From contig HG738137.1 of assembly GCA_000499405.2 (NCBI GenBank), forward strand, positions 15,711,873 to 15,775,872: a stretch of 64,000 nt of DNA, in the 5' to 3' direction. Positions 37,123 through 50,800 of this stretch are shown in pieces; the first letter of the stretch is position 1, and the number at the start of each line of letters is the position of its first letter. Origin of the DNA: Onchocerca volvulus (Eukaryota > Nematoda > Chromadorea > Rhabditida > Onchocercidae). The notes under the pieces are model-generated. The model worked only from the letters and a program-made list of their open reading frames with translations. It was not told where the DNA came from and made no database searches. The position numbers and the translations under genes were made by a program.

Positions 37123-40100
37123 TTCATTTTCAAAATTTGTCAAATATATTCCTCTTTGAATTTTTAATGTTTCCATACATTTTTCCAGGTTTTTTTCTTT
37201 TTTTTTTTTTTTTTCAAATTCAAATTATAGCTAGAAATTTTTCTTCGAATGAACATATTTCATATTTTATATATTGCAATTTTTTCCATTTTATATGATT
37301 ATATATTCTTAGAATTCAATTCAAGTAAAAAAAAAAGAATCTCGGAAATATTTTGTTTACATATAATTGGCAAAGGAAAATTGAGTTTCAAGTGGAAAAA
37401 AAGATTTTCACTCCTTGATAACTGAATTTTCATCTCATCAACATCTCGAAACATGCATATAACTTCAGCACTCTCCATCTAATTATTATATTTCTTCGAA
37501 AATATAATTTAAAAACCTTACTATATACTAAATATTAGGATAAGAAATTAACAGGAATTGTTTGCTAAATTGCTACAATATAAATTATTGCAAAAAAAAA
37601 AAAATATTTTTATCTAACTTATTTTAAATTACATGTTTCATTTTTTTTTTTTTTTAAATTCAGATCATAGACATAAATTTTTCATCGGATAACTATGGGA
37701 ATATTTTAAATTGTAATCATTTAAGGTTAATTAGTTAAATTTAAAGTAAATTGAACTTATGTATGTATCACTAATCAATTTAGAATGATGAAATATTGAT
37801 ATGATTTTAAAAAATTTAGTAGTGCTAACAATTTACTTGGAATTACTAGCATAACTTAAAAACACATTTATTTTTCATGATAATCAGATTTGCATAATTT
37901 AGCTTGCAACAAGACAACAAAAATCAATTTTGACAATCAATTTTTTCCTGTCTGGCTAAAAATGTCATTTATTTGCAATGGGTTTTTCATTCAGATAAAT
38001 AAATGTTTTAAAATTTCCTATCGATTTGGCATAAATCAATTTTGATAATAATTCGGCAAGAAGAGACTTAAAAAATCTCAAATATTTTGCTGCAAAATAA
38101 TCGACGTCATTCATGCATGAAAAGAATGTTATTCTCCAAAACTACTTTTCCCTATTTATTTCATTGTTTTGCATCCCATCTTCCCATCAAGTACATGAAT
38201 TTTCTTTTCACATGAATTATTCTGTCAAAAGATTTGAAAATGAAAATATTTCAAATCTCGAATCATTTTCCAATACAATTATAAAATTAGATTTTAGCAA
38301 GACACGCTGTCACATCTCAAAAATTACAAAAATCTCAAAAACACATCTCAAAAATTCCAAGAATAAATGAGAAATAAAAGAATGCAAAAATAATGAAAAA
38401 TTACTAACCAGTTTATATTAATTTTTTTTTTCTTTTTTTGATAAATTATTGAATTTTCAAATTCAGATGCAATCTAACAGAATTGAAATTTCATAAATTG
38501 AAGAAAAAAGAAAAAAAAAAAAAAAAAAAGAAAAGAAAGGAAACACTTACGATTATGATCCAAGCAAATTTCATTAAATAATCGACCTGATGGTTCTTGA
38601 CCAATATATTTATGCACCTTAAAATAACAAAACTTCAAATTTGTAATGAATCAATTGAAATCTTTTTTTTTCGTTTTGTTTTCGCAATTTCGAAATTAAA
38701 AAAAAAAAAAAAAGATGAAACGAATAGATGCATACATGTTTTGATATTTTTGATTAAATTTGAAAAATTTGAGAGATTTTTATGGAATTTGAAGAGGAAA
38801 ACTATTAAGAAATGGTAAATAAACCTCTTCTGCACCAAGTTCATCCATAGCAATAGCATAGGTGAAAGGTTTTGATACACTCTGTAAGCAGAATGGTACC
38901 TCGGTAGCACCCCATGATCGACGTTGCCCATCAACGGTACAAACCGCCATGGCCCAAGTATTCGGATCGGATCGAGCCAATTGCGGAATGTAAGTTGCTA
39001 CCTGGAATATTAACCGGATCAACTGGTTGTCATTTGGCCTAATACTCAATGATCAATTCAGAAAATTGCATTGTATTTACTTGATCCGGGAAAAAAAGAA
39101 AGAAAAGATAAATATTATCAAATGAGATCAAAAATTAAAAAGTCTTTTTTGAATAAAATTTCAAAATAATATTTTGAATATCATTTTGAAAGAAATAAAA
39201 ATAAAAATCGATAAATGATGGGATTTCGAAATAGTCTTATCAATTCTTATCAATCAGGATTAGTCAATCGAAAAGTCCGTTAATCAAATGAATAAATAAT
39301 GATAAAATTTAAAGCTAAATCATCAATAACAATGATTCATTTCGATAACTTATATTTTAATCATAAAATAGGGATTATTTCAGTGATTATAAATTGATCT
39401 GTTGAAGGAAAAACTTTTGTCTTCAATTTTTTTTCTTTTTTTTTTTGAAAACTAAATTCAAATCTAAATTGCTTTTTTTGATTGTATGCAAAATTTTAGT
39501 AGGGGATGCAACAAAGCAAATGATTAATAGCTCATATTATAAGCAATCATACAAACTAAAATTCCTTCATAAATAACCACGAAGTTGATTCATTTCTTAA
39601 TAATCCCTACCAAGTTGTTTTTCTATTTCAATCGCAAAATATAATAACATTTCTGCGGGAAAAAAATTTTCAATAATTTTAAAATCAATATATCGAAAGG
39701 AAAATTATTGCAAAAAAAAAGCATAAAAAGAAACTGCTTCGTAATAATTTGAAAAGTAAAGTAAAATTTGTAAAAAATATAAATGAATTTTTGTGATCAA
39801 TTTGAATTAGCATAATGTAACTAACAATAAATAATCTAAATTTAACTTTTGCTTAAATTTCAAAAAAAAAAAAAAAGAGCATTATGAATAAAACTTACAT
39901 TTCCATCATTGAATTCACGGCATGATTCAAAAATTTCACCAATAACTGTAATAAATGCTGGCCAATCAGGAATTACAAGTTGCTTCTTTAGAGCTTTCGC
40001 AATTATTCCAATCGCATCACTGACATATCTAAAAAAAAAAAAAAAAAAAAAAAAAACGTAAAAAACGTTTAGACTAACTTTACTGAGAATTTAATTTTGA

Positions 40101-43100
40101 AATTGGCAAAATCTTTGATTTAGAAAAGACCTTTTGAAAGTTTCTCGATCCAAATTCTCGTTAATCACTTCAGTAGGTGTCATATCCAACACAGATTGTT
40201 TTCGTTCATCGTGTCGTATTGCATGTAAAAAGTTGGCTAAACGTGGATCATCACGTCTAATTCCAGTTTCATAAAGTAACTAAAAATAAATCCTGATAAA
40301 AAAAAATCTGTTAACTGATGAAGACTATTAATTCCTGGATAAATTAAGTTTAATTTAAATTATTCACTTGGTTTAATGATAATTTGAATTTTTGACCTTT
40401 CAAACTACCTCAATCATTCTATGGAGCTGTGAAGATAATAGAAGGACAGACATATTTCCGTTTGATTTGCAAAACTTCAGGAACAGAATTATTTCTTATT
40501 GCAAATTCATATTATCATCAAAATTCATCGAAAATTATTTTTCTTTTTTCTCGAAAAAACCAGTTTAAATTCCGATTGAAATGAAAATTTGCAAAATAAA
40601 ATTTCATTCAAAGAGTTTACTAACAATTTTCGCATTCTATGAATTTGCATCAAATTAAATTTACCTTTCATAATTCTATAAAATGGTCAATTTCCTTTTA
40701 AAAAATTCTTTTAAATAAACAATTTTTGTAACATGAAAATAAAATGAATTTTACATTGAAACTAAAAATTACTTCTGAGATTTTTCGTTTAATTTTGAAT
40801 TTTATAATTTTTAATGCTATTTTATCATAAATATTTGAAGTTTTTCTGATGATGATATTTAGATAAAATCTATTAGAAGCTAATGGATGGTAATTATAAT
40901 ATTAATAGAGTTATAGGAATGAAAAGATAAATGAACGAGTGATTGCAATTTAAAGCTCTTAGCTGAATGAAAATATCACCATCAGAAAAAAAAAAAAAAA
41001 AAAGAAACCTTTAATAAACAAGATGATGATAATGTTTCGGATTCTGGATTCTTATAGAGATCAAAAACAGCATCATCGATATGTAGAGCACCTTTTGAAC
41101 TTACAGAATCCGTTGAAATTTGTCGTTCACGAATACAACCCATCGAATCTTGAGTTTGCAACCGTTTGTTACTTCGTCTGAAATTTGTTTTTTTCCATCA
41201 TTAACCGAGCAATGTAATTATTCTCCGGATATATCAAAGAATAACTTTTCATTAATCATATGAAATAGTATTTCAGACAATCAAAAAGAAATGCTGGTTT
41301 TTTCAATTTTTTATAAATAATAAATTAATATAATTGAAAAGAAAAAATTATTTTTAGGAATTTTTCGACCTATTTTTTTTAAATGAAAATAAGATGATCG
41401 TTTATTCTGAAAGAAAAATTAGAATAGAATTATAAAGATTAGAAAATATGCTTCAATAAATTCAACAAATATATCATAAAAATCATCCATAAGAAAACCA
41501 TAAACTGCACAAATAATCGTTGCTCTTATTAATAATTGAAAGCATACAATTCTTATCAAAAAATTACATTTCTATAAGGCAAATCCCAATATGATATGAA
41601 AAGAAAAAAAAAAATTTTTTTTTTTTATTTCATCAATTAGAAAAAAAAAAAATGTTGATTTCTAATCTCGAAATTAGTAGATATTTGAAATAATTGAAAA
41701 AAAAAAAAAAATCAATAAATTTGTTAATTTTGGTAAACAGAAGTTAAAAATATTTCCTGCCAGTATATTTTTAAATTTAAAAAAAAAAAAAAAAAGCATA
41801 AAAGAGCAAAACAATAATTTGATAATATCAAGAACATTCGATTATATCATTGTCACGGCTCTATGTTCTTATTTCATCACTTTTATTACAGCATTAAATT
41901 TCGACTGGAAAAGAAAAGCTATTAATTTCCAATTTTCTTCTAAATCTAATCCTATTTTTTCTTTTTTTTTGCGGGAATGAAAAATAAAAAAAAAAAAAAA
42001 AATTGGCAAATAAATTCAACTTTCATCCATCTTTTACTTACATATGAACAAATTTATTTACAAAATTTGAACTTATTTCTGGAAATAAAAACAAAAAATA
42101 GAAAAAAAAAAAAGGATTAAAGAGAAAAATCACACACATGATTATTACTGCTTCTCTCATATAGCATCTAAATGATAAACAACAATTGTTTTGTTAGTTA
42201 TAGCAGTACAAAAAGCAACAAATAAATTGATCCCTCTCATGTGACATCATCATTTGAAGAAATTTGACTTAAAAAAAAAAAAAGTAAACAAAACTATCAA
42301 ATTTATCATATTTTCTTCAACAAACAAAAAAAAAAAAAAAAAAAGGCGGAAAAATTAATTTGAAAGAAAAAAAAAAAAAAAAAGGAAAATGAAAAGAAAA
42401 GATAAATGAGAATGAAATGAATAATATAAAATTAAATTGTAAAAATGGAAAAAAAAAAAAGAGAAAGCGAGAAATAGTTTTTTCTTATTTTAATTTGAAA
42501 AAAAAAAAAAAAGCGTACCTCCGATTAAAGGGCATTTTTTCAACGTTGTAGCAATTAATGCTTGCTTTGCATCTATTTCGAAGATATATTTCTCTGTTCT
42601 CCTAAAGTTAGCAAAATGATATCACAGTTTATACCATCTAGACGGAAAAAAAAAGAAAAACTTTTTCATTTTTTTTTTTTGGAATTTTTGAAAAACGAAA
42701 AAATGAAGAAAAAAAAAAAAGGAAAAAGTAAGAAATTAAAATGAAAAAAGAAAAAAAAATCAATGGATGGCTACAAGAGAGAATGAATTTAGTCTTAGTT
42801 TCAAGAAGTGAAACTTTTAAAATGAGAATGCCGATGAAAGAGATAATGATAATGATGGAGATAAAAGACGAGAAGCAAAGATGAAAGACAAACTTTCATC
42901 GTCCCCAAAATCTTTTCCTTTTTCTTCCTACTCCGTCTCTTCATAATTTCATTGCTCTAGAAGTTTGCTTTTTATTGTCCATTTGAAATGGTCAGTTAAT
43001 GAAGTAATTTAAGAAATTTTTAAATTCTTTTCAATTTCAATTCATACTTATTTAAGAATTCAAACAAAAAAAAAAAAAAGTGAAATAAAATGGATGAGAA

Positions 43101-46100
43101 AAGATTTAAAAAAAAAAAAAAGAAGGAAGAAAAAAAGAATGAGAAAAAAAAAACAATCGAGAGAGAAAGAAAGATTGAAAGAAGAAAAAGAAGGTGAAAG
43201 ATATTTGAAAATTAGTAAAAAAAATTCGTTAAAAAATATCAAAGAAAAAAAATCAAAATTTTTTTTTAAAAATAGAAGTTTTTTTTTTTTATTACGAATT
43301 GTACAAAGTGAATAATTGAAAATGCAATTTTTTTAAAAGCATTTCGTTCATCTTAGATGCCAATAAATGCAGCTAAATGATTTCTTTCGTTTTGCACTCT
43401 CCTCCTCCTCACCTGGGCCTCATATGAAGTCCTAGGCTTTTGGACTAGGATTTCTGCGTCCATTGCTATTGCTATAACAAGAAAAAAAAAAAAAAGAAAG
43501 AAAATTGAGCCAAGCAATAAAATTTTGTCGCGAGATAAGGAAGAGAGCAAAAGGAAAATAATCGTTTTTTTTTTTTTTTTTTTTTTATTAGGAAAACTTC
43601 GAATATCTTGAAAATATAATAAACCTAAAAAAAAAAAAAAAAAAGAAAAAAGAAAGACCATTTGAAAAAGAAATGCAATATTTGCTTGCATGCTTTGAAA
43701 TATTTCGAGAATCACAATAATAATCATACTAATTATACAACAGGAAAAAAAATAATAACAGTAATAATGGTGAAAAAAAAAGTTGTAGTAACAAATTGTA
43801 GTAACTATAATAACAATAATAATAAAAACAATGAAATAACAATAATAATGATAATAATAACAACAACAATAATAATAATTGTCATTATAATAAAAGCGAA
43901 ATGATAATAATAATAATGATGAAAATCAAAATAGCAAAAGAACAAGGTAAATTGTCTCATGCATAAAATTAATTCTAACGAATTATTTCATCATAAATTT
44001 ACGAATTATTTCATCACAAGTTTACGAAGTATTTCGTCATAAGTTTACGAAATATTTCGTCATAAATTTACGAATTATTTCATCATAGATTGTGGAGTAA
44101 AATTTAAGAAATATCGCTTAATGATCCAAACTTAACATTCGCTCATTAATGGCTTATATCGTTCATACTTTCATACCGTATAAACGATGTGCGGTTTTTT
44201 TTTTTTTTTTTTTTCGATCTGCCAAATCTCTCTTTGCTATCGTTAGCCTAAAGGAGGAAAATAGCGATTCCAACAAACTAACTTTTTTGTCGAATCAAGC
44301 TGTGTGGAATATGAACAATCGTCGCTCACCAACCCTTTGGAGAATTCGAATGAAAATAGCTTTTCAATTTAAAATGCATACATATAGAAGGCTGAAAAAA
44401 AAAAAAAAAAAAAAAAAGAAAAAAAAAGGAAAAAAAGAATTTCACTAAAGGGACATTTTGAAATTGGATGTTTCAATGTATTAAGACTGAAATGGATTAA
44501 ATGATAGATTACAGTTGACATTTAATCTTACAACATCAAATGTCAACCTTAATTATCCTTAATTAAACATTGTAATTAGATTTCCAAATTTGTCGGATTG
44601 TTTCGAGTAAGAATTACTTCCTTTTTCGATGAGAAATTATTTGGATGATAAGAGTATAAACTGGGTATCATTTGCATCGATAAGAAATCATCCGGAAAAT
44701 CCGGCAAAAAAAGATTAAAAAAGGAAAAGTGACGAACAATTGCAAAAGATGTAAGAAGAAGCATTTCACTGAAGCGAAAAAGAAATTGGATAAAAATAGA
44801 ATTTAAGAAATTAAATAGTAAGAATTGATTAGATCAAATCAAATTATATTTAGAGCATTAATATCTTTAAATCAAATAATACAATTTTTTTTTTTTGCCA
44901 AAAATAAGATCAAATTATTGGCCTTATCAATTAAGAATTATCAAAAAATTGATAATTAATTACATCCTATATTTAATTGGACCTAAATTTATTTATTTTT
45001 ACTTAAAATAATGTTCGAGTGTAATTTTATTTAGTCATAATATTATTTTCATAATTTAATCATTTCATACATTTCAGCTAGAATCTACACAAAAAAGAAT
45101 ATTTTATTAGATGATCAATGTTCTCTAATATTTTCAAATTTTCGAAACTTCAAATATTTCCATTGAGAAAGAAGAATTTTTTAAAAATTATTTGAAATTA
45201 TTACTTTTGAGTTGCAGTTTTAATGAGTAGCACTAATAATTAATGCACATGTTTTGCAATTAAATGTACATATTTACATTTACTTTCTAAAAATAACATA
45301 TGTATACTACAATTAATTTATATCTACTAAATTAAGTCAGCTTTAGGCTTATTCAAACTAGTCTCTGCAAGATATATCATATGCGAATAATTAATTACAA
45401 TTAATCTATTATTTCTTATAATTAAGATTTATATTTGATATGATTTATCTTATAATTACTATAAATCTACGCTATCTTCTGCAATTTATCAACTTAAAGT
45501 GATATCATTTAAAGTTTACCACTTAAATCAAAAATCTATCACTTCTATTATGTAAAGTCTAATTAAAATAATTGTCATTGAATGATTACTTTTCTGACAA
45601 TAAAAATTCCCTCAAAATATATGCCAAACAAATAATCAATATCAAAAAACGGCAAATGACCTTTCTATTAATAGATAATTACAGGAAAAAAAAACACTGC
45701 TAATTGATTTCCAGAAACAACAGCTGACCTTTCTATTAATCGCAAAGGTCAGTTGTTGAAAAAAAAAAGATTGCTTATAAATAATAAAGTTCATTCAAAG
45801 AAGGAAGAAAATAAGATTAAAAATGCACTAAGAAAAGAAAATTACTTACATCCAGCGATAATTTTATTCCTAGATAATTTTAAATTAAAACGAACTTATT
45901 TAATCAATTTAAATAATCAATTTAGATTGAGTAAATCTAAAGGATGAAGAAGATCATGAAATAAGATAACAAAAAGAAAGATGAGATTGAAATTTGATAA
46001 GATATAATCTTATTGCATATTTTAACTAGCTAACTATTCCATTTTCGCGTATCTTAGAAAATAATATTAACACGAAATGATATAAAATGAACTTACTAAT

Positions 46101-46857
46101 CAAAATTTGTTAAATTATCACCTAATTATCTCATCGATTTATTATCATTTGCAAGGTAAATGGCTAAATTTGAGTTTATTTGAAAAGTTTGACGTATAAT
46201 ATCAAAAACTTGCTTACGAAATTAATTTTTTAAATCGTACACTTAAGATTTGATCTTATTAGAAATGGATTATATATGAAATATAAATAATGAATTTTTT
46301 AGATTATCTTTTAGCTTATAACTTATTAGTGCAAAACAAATTTTAATATATTAGCAAAAATTTTGAGCTTATAAATTACACATAATATTCTATCATCAAC
46401 GAATTAAATAACTACATTTTATCATTTCACATATTCCATTTTACATTTAGATTTCATCGATTTAAATTCAAACAATTATTTTAACAATTTGATTATTTAA
46501 ATTTGCTCAACGTTATATCTTACATCTAACTTTTCTTATCTGAAAATTAAATTTTAAGATGAAATTTGTCAATTTAATAGATTACAATTAATTCAATAAA
46601 TTGTATCATAAATTTTTTTCCTTTTTTTTTTTTTTTTTTTTTTTTTATACCTTATAAACATTTTCACGCGTATTTTTTTCCAATCTTCACGTAAATTAAC
46701 TTTTAATCATATATGAGAACTTTCAAATATCATCAAATAGCAATGTAAGCGTTTATGAACCAACAAATAGAAGTAAATTTTTAATTTCTACAAATTTTAA
46801 AAATTTTAATCACGATGAACTTTTACCTGTCTTCCAATGCACGCAAGTTTGAGACAT
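34267..46857 (-). CDS. glna: Glutaminase (kidney/liver type) with C-terminal ankyrin repeats
   Basis: Fourteen exons join in phase: 46857-46827, 43471-43413, 42601-42519, 41177-41009, 40279-40131, 40028-39899, 39001-38825, 38617-38551, 36925-36681, 36051-35851, 35730-35557, 35423-35308, 34786-34659 and 34412-34267. They give about 624 residues. The serine beta-lactamase-like core (~208-495) carries the S-x-x-K pair in [13 protein letters not shown] (S248, K251), [63 protein letters not shown] and VPNVMG. Ankyrin-type repeats follow ([40 protein letters not shown]). It converts glutamine to glutamate and ammonia, usually in mitochondria. The first exon codes only [10 protein letters not shown] and no clear targeting peptide is seen from that start. 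Internal Met in MPFNRRRSNKR starts a more basic, presequence-like N-terminus. C. elegans has glna-1/2/3; which one matches is unresolved. Confidence 0.94.
43725..43905. repeat. Imperfect AAT/AAC trinucleotide microsatellite
   Basis: Interrupted arrays of AAT, AAC and ATA trinucleotides. Reading frames through it are composition artefacts (Asn/Ile runs). Confidence 0.75.
43977..44089. repeat. 23-bp tandem repeat, five copies
   Basis: TTTACGAA-TATTTC-TCATAA units begin at about 43977 (partial), 43998, 44021, 44044 and 44067 with exact 23-bp spacing and a few substitutions. Located in glutaminase intron 1. Confidence 0.88.
44330..44391 (-). other. Possible cassette or alternative 5' exon of glutaminase
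   Basis: On the minus strand a very strong poly-T plus CAG acceptor ends at 44392 and a GTGAGC donor starts at 44329, enclosing 62 bases. The phase would break the frame if included between exons 1 and 2. It could therefore only be 5' UTR of a form starting at the internal Met (43463) or a poison exon. Confidence 0.25.
45657..45751. promoter_or_regulatory. Three nuclear-receptor-like half-sites in glutaminase intron 1
   Basis: TGACCT occurs at 45657 and 45725, and AAAGGTCA (AGGTCA at 45746-45751) follows the second, so the latter pair forms an inverted repeat. The arms AACAGCTGACCTTT and AAAGGTCAGTTGTT are complementary except for one base. TGACCTTTCTATTAAT is itself repeated at 45657 and 45725. 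Confidence 0.35.
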
Positions 46858-47874
46858 TATCTATAGACGTATAAACCTTAATATTCTACATGATGAACTT
46901 GAACTTGAACTCGAACTCAACGTCACGAACTCACGTGTGCGCTAACATTTGAATACGTCGAATTAAAATGCGACATTTTAATCACAACGAAAAATAGACA
47001 GTAAACTAGCGTAAGAGCGCTTCTTTATTCAATCCCGGTCTTACAATGAAAGTGTTCTTTCTGTAATAAAATTTAATTCATTAATATTTAATTTTTTTTT
47101 TTAAGAAAAAACATTTTAAGAGTGATGGGAATCAAGTAGGAATAGAAGTGATGAAAGCAATCTCGGGAAATGCGGGAGTACTGTATGAAATAGATTTTAC
47201 TATTGAAAAAAAAAAAACTAAAAGAAACAAGTTTATAAAAAAAAAAATCAAAATTTCCTATATAAAAAATACTTTTTTTTTGGCCTTTCCTAGCGTTCAG
47301 AATAATCGGCTATGCGCTTTAATTTTTACCTCTATTTTGTTGTAATATCGTAGATTTTAATTTATTTTGTTTTTATTCAAAAGTATTAAAAATTAAAAAC
47401 AAACAAAAAAATTTAAATCAACTCATCAAAACATAAAACAATTACGTGAGAAAAAATAAATTTTGATTACCTAACAAACTCAATCTACTGCTACTGATTA
47501 CAGTTTTTACACTTCTTTCAATTTTTGGATTTAAATTATTTGTAACTTCAGGTTTTCCGATCTAAGTTTTCTTTTCCGCTTACTGATTACGATTTTAGTT
47601 CGATGCCTACTTTTAACTTATTTCTTCGGATGAATGAGTAATAAGGAGATGTTTTTAATCTTATTCCAGCTTCAAAATTTATTTAATTCTGGTTTTGATT
47701 AGATTTCTCTAAACTGTTTATTATTAATAATATCCATTTAAATTAAGTGGATATTATAAATTCGAATTTACCCAAATGACTATTCATCCTTTATTTTTTT
47801 TTTTTTTTTTATCTAATGAAATAATTTGCAAGAATTTGTTAACAAAAGTTGTAAATGGATGGAATTTACAGAAT
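46858..47874. promoter_or_regulatory. Divergent promoter region of glutaminase and Nup62 genes
   Basis: About 1 kb between the two start codons. It contains a GAACTT/GAACTC hexamer array at 46895-46918 with a further GAACTC at 46927, and an E-box CACGTG at 46932-46937, close to the glutaminase start. A long T-run near 47796-47810 precedes the Nup62 start. Confidence 0.5.
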
Positions 47875-50800
47875 ATGTTTGGAGCTTCAAAGGGAACTGG
47901 TACAGGATTTAGTTTTGGATCATCATCAGCAACAACAAATACGACAGCAGCAACAAGTACAACGGGTACAACGAAACCATTGTTTTCTTTTGGTACTACA
48001 ACATCTTCTGCCAGTACGACTACTACACAATCTTCTGGATTTTCCTTTGGCACCGCATCGAAGCCATTATTTGGTGGAACTACTGTTTCCAATACTAATG
48101 CCACAACTGGTTTCAGTTTTGGATCCACAACCAATAAAGGTTTTTACTATTTTTCCTTTTTTTCTTAGTTGGATTCGTCGCATACGATTGTGTTTTCTGA
48201 TATATTTTTTTTCTCTTTTTTTACTATCACCAGCAAAATGTATTTTCAATTGAACAGAATGGAATTCATTCCGAATAAGCTTATACACATGTTGCTTGTA
48301 GGAAGATAAGTAGAACATGATACTTTTACCGATTAGCATGCTGGGACATATTTTGAATAGTACAAAGACTTATTGCAAAAGAACATAATAGGGTATATTT
48401 AGCTGCACATATTTCGAAAAAATTCAATCGAATGAGAAAATTCTATTTTTTCCTACAAATATTGATTTGTTTAATAGAAATTCGATATTGACTATTGATT
48501 TGTAAAAGCATATGAAATAGATATTTGAGTAATATCATGCGCTACATTGGAAGTATCGATAAACGTATATATGTATGTTTTTTGACATTTTTTGGGAGAC
48601 ACTTGAAAGACACTTATTTCTCATGAAATGATTGAATAATCATTTTTTGTTATGAAATCCCAAAAGGATTTTTAGGAACTGGAAATATTTTTGGCAGTAC
48701 ATTTCCCTCATCTGCCAATGCACCTTCAACAACTGCTGGTGGTGGATTTGCATTTGGTGCTAAACCGACTAATGGCTCTGGTAGTCTATTTGGCACCTCA
48801 TCTGCTAATGCACCTTCAACAACTACTGGTGGTGGTTTTGCATTTGGTGCTAAACCTTCTAATAGTTCGAGTAGCTTGTTTGGTACTTCATCTGCCAATG
48901 CACCTTCAACAACAACAAGTAGTGGATTTGCGTTTGGTGCTAAACCTTCTGATAGTTCGGGTAGCTTGTTTGGCACCTCGACTACAACAACATTGACATC
49001 TGCAGCAACAACAACAACAACAACAGTGACAGCGACTCCAGCAAATACGACTGCATCACTTTTTTCGTCATCTCTGGGTAAAAATTAATTTTAAGTTGCA
49101 TGATTTATGAGTTTATCCCATCATAGTTGATAGAAAATTAACGCTGTTTTATTCTTCCATTCTATTATTTTTCTATTATGTAGTGTATTTTTGAATGGAA
49201 TTTATAGAAATCTTATCGGAAGTTGGAAGCTGATTGTACTATTAGCACTTGGAATAAATTTGGCTTTTGGTATCATTGGGTTATATTAGGAATGGATGAT
49301 TCATTCATCATTTATGATCATGTTAATATTACATTATAATAGATGACAAGTAGTTTTGAATATGTCTGAATATGGAATTATAAAATAAGATAAGATAAGA
49401 TATTAACATAGTCATATAAATATTAGTTATTTTTGTTGCTTAATGTTCCATCCCTTCCATCCATTGTTTTTTTTTCTTTGGATCAAATTAGTAAAAAATA
49501 GCGAATTCTTTTTGAATTATCTAGTTATTTTTGTTGGTAGCTTTCTTCATCTACATATAAATAAGTAATCGCATGTCTGACTTGATCATTATCTCTTATT
49601 CAGAGCTTACGATGTCAACTGTACAACTATTTATTTCTAATCGGTTATGCATTCCGTAAAGGTTACTGTGGAAAAAATGGAGGAAAATTTTGATTTTTGG
49701 AATTGTTTTAGGTTTTGGTGCAAAGCCAGCTTCATTGTTCGCGAATCTCGCGTCACCAACAGTAGCGACAACATCAGTCACTACTACAAATGCGCAGGCA
49801 AACACTGGAGGTCTTTTATTTGGGACTGCACCAACAACAACTGGTAAGCCTTAAAACTTATCACTTATTTCTATAGTTTTATGCATCGTTCCAGACGATA
49901 CTGGCATATATGAATACTATTATTGCAATTTCTCTTGCTGTTATTGGTGGTAACATGTCTCATTTGTTTTTCACATGTAGTCACTCTCTGAAACATCATA
50001 TTTGCGTCATATTTACATCTCGGTGATCATTGAGTTTCATTCCCGGAAAATATTAGTAATAGTGTTCAAGAAGATGGATATCTATGTTTTACCGCATGAT
50101 TTAATTCTAACAGTCTTTATTAATTATTAGTTCCTTTTGATACATGATAATCATTACAAAGATTATTTTTAGCATCAACTGCCACAGCTATTACAACAGC
50201 CAATATAGCCCCATTTTCTTTTGGTACTTCAACTTCTAATACGCAACCTACTAATTCTTTGTTTGGTAATTGCTTTTTTTTTTTTTTTTAATGTATTGGA
50301 AGTTTTTTATTGTTTTCATTTTAAAATATATTGAGATCCTTTTTATCTGGAATTTAATATTTCACAATATTGAGCTAAATCGTAGTTAAATGTTTCTTTA
50401 TAATATTCGACTTTAAAGTTATTTGCTGAGTACTTTATATGGGAAATTTTCCAAAAAGGGAAAATTTTTTGCTCTCTTAGACTTAATAAAATGGAAGTTT
50501 AAATGTCTCAAGTTGAATTATTTCACCCAATTCATTTTTTTAAGGCTTATATGTGCATGTACTTATCAACAGCTTTTATTCTATATTTTTTTTCCAAAAA
50601 TTATTTTCGAATTTTTAAGATTTTTTTCCTTTTTCAGGACTTGCAACAGTGCAACCAGTTACTGCAACTACTTCTGCTTCTCCTGCTTCAACCGTGAATG
50701 CTTCGACAACTAGCCTTTTCAGTCAGAAATCAGTTTCTGGAGATTTATTCGGTCAGACTACTACTACTCCAGCTAGCACCGGATTTTCATTTGGTAGTCC

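Larger units (their letters stand above)
43472..46826 (-). other. Large first intron of glutaminase gene
   Basis: A 3.36 kb intron with several structured elements: an AAT/AAC-rich microsatellite (43725-43905), five 23-bp repeats (43977-44089), a possible extra exon (44330-44391) and a cluster of nuclear-receptor half-sites (45657-45751). It is otherwise AT-rich with no supported nested gene. Confidence 0.55.

Noticed and set aside
44149..44448. Plus-strand 99-codon frame in glutaminase intron 1
   Set aside because: Contains Phe and Lys homopolymer read-throughs and no domain.
47784..48134. Minus-strand Val/Pro-rich frame
   Set aside because: Antisense of Nup62 exon 1.
48650..48976. Minus-strand frame with Pro/Asn/Ala repeats
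   Set aside because: Antisense of the Nup62 90-bp repeats.
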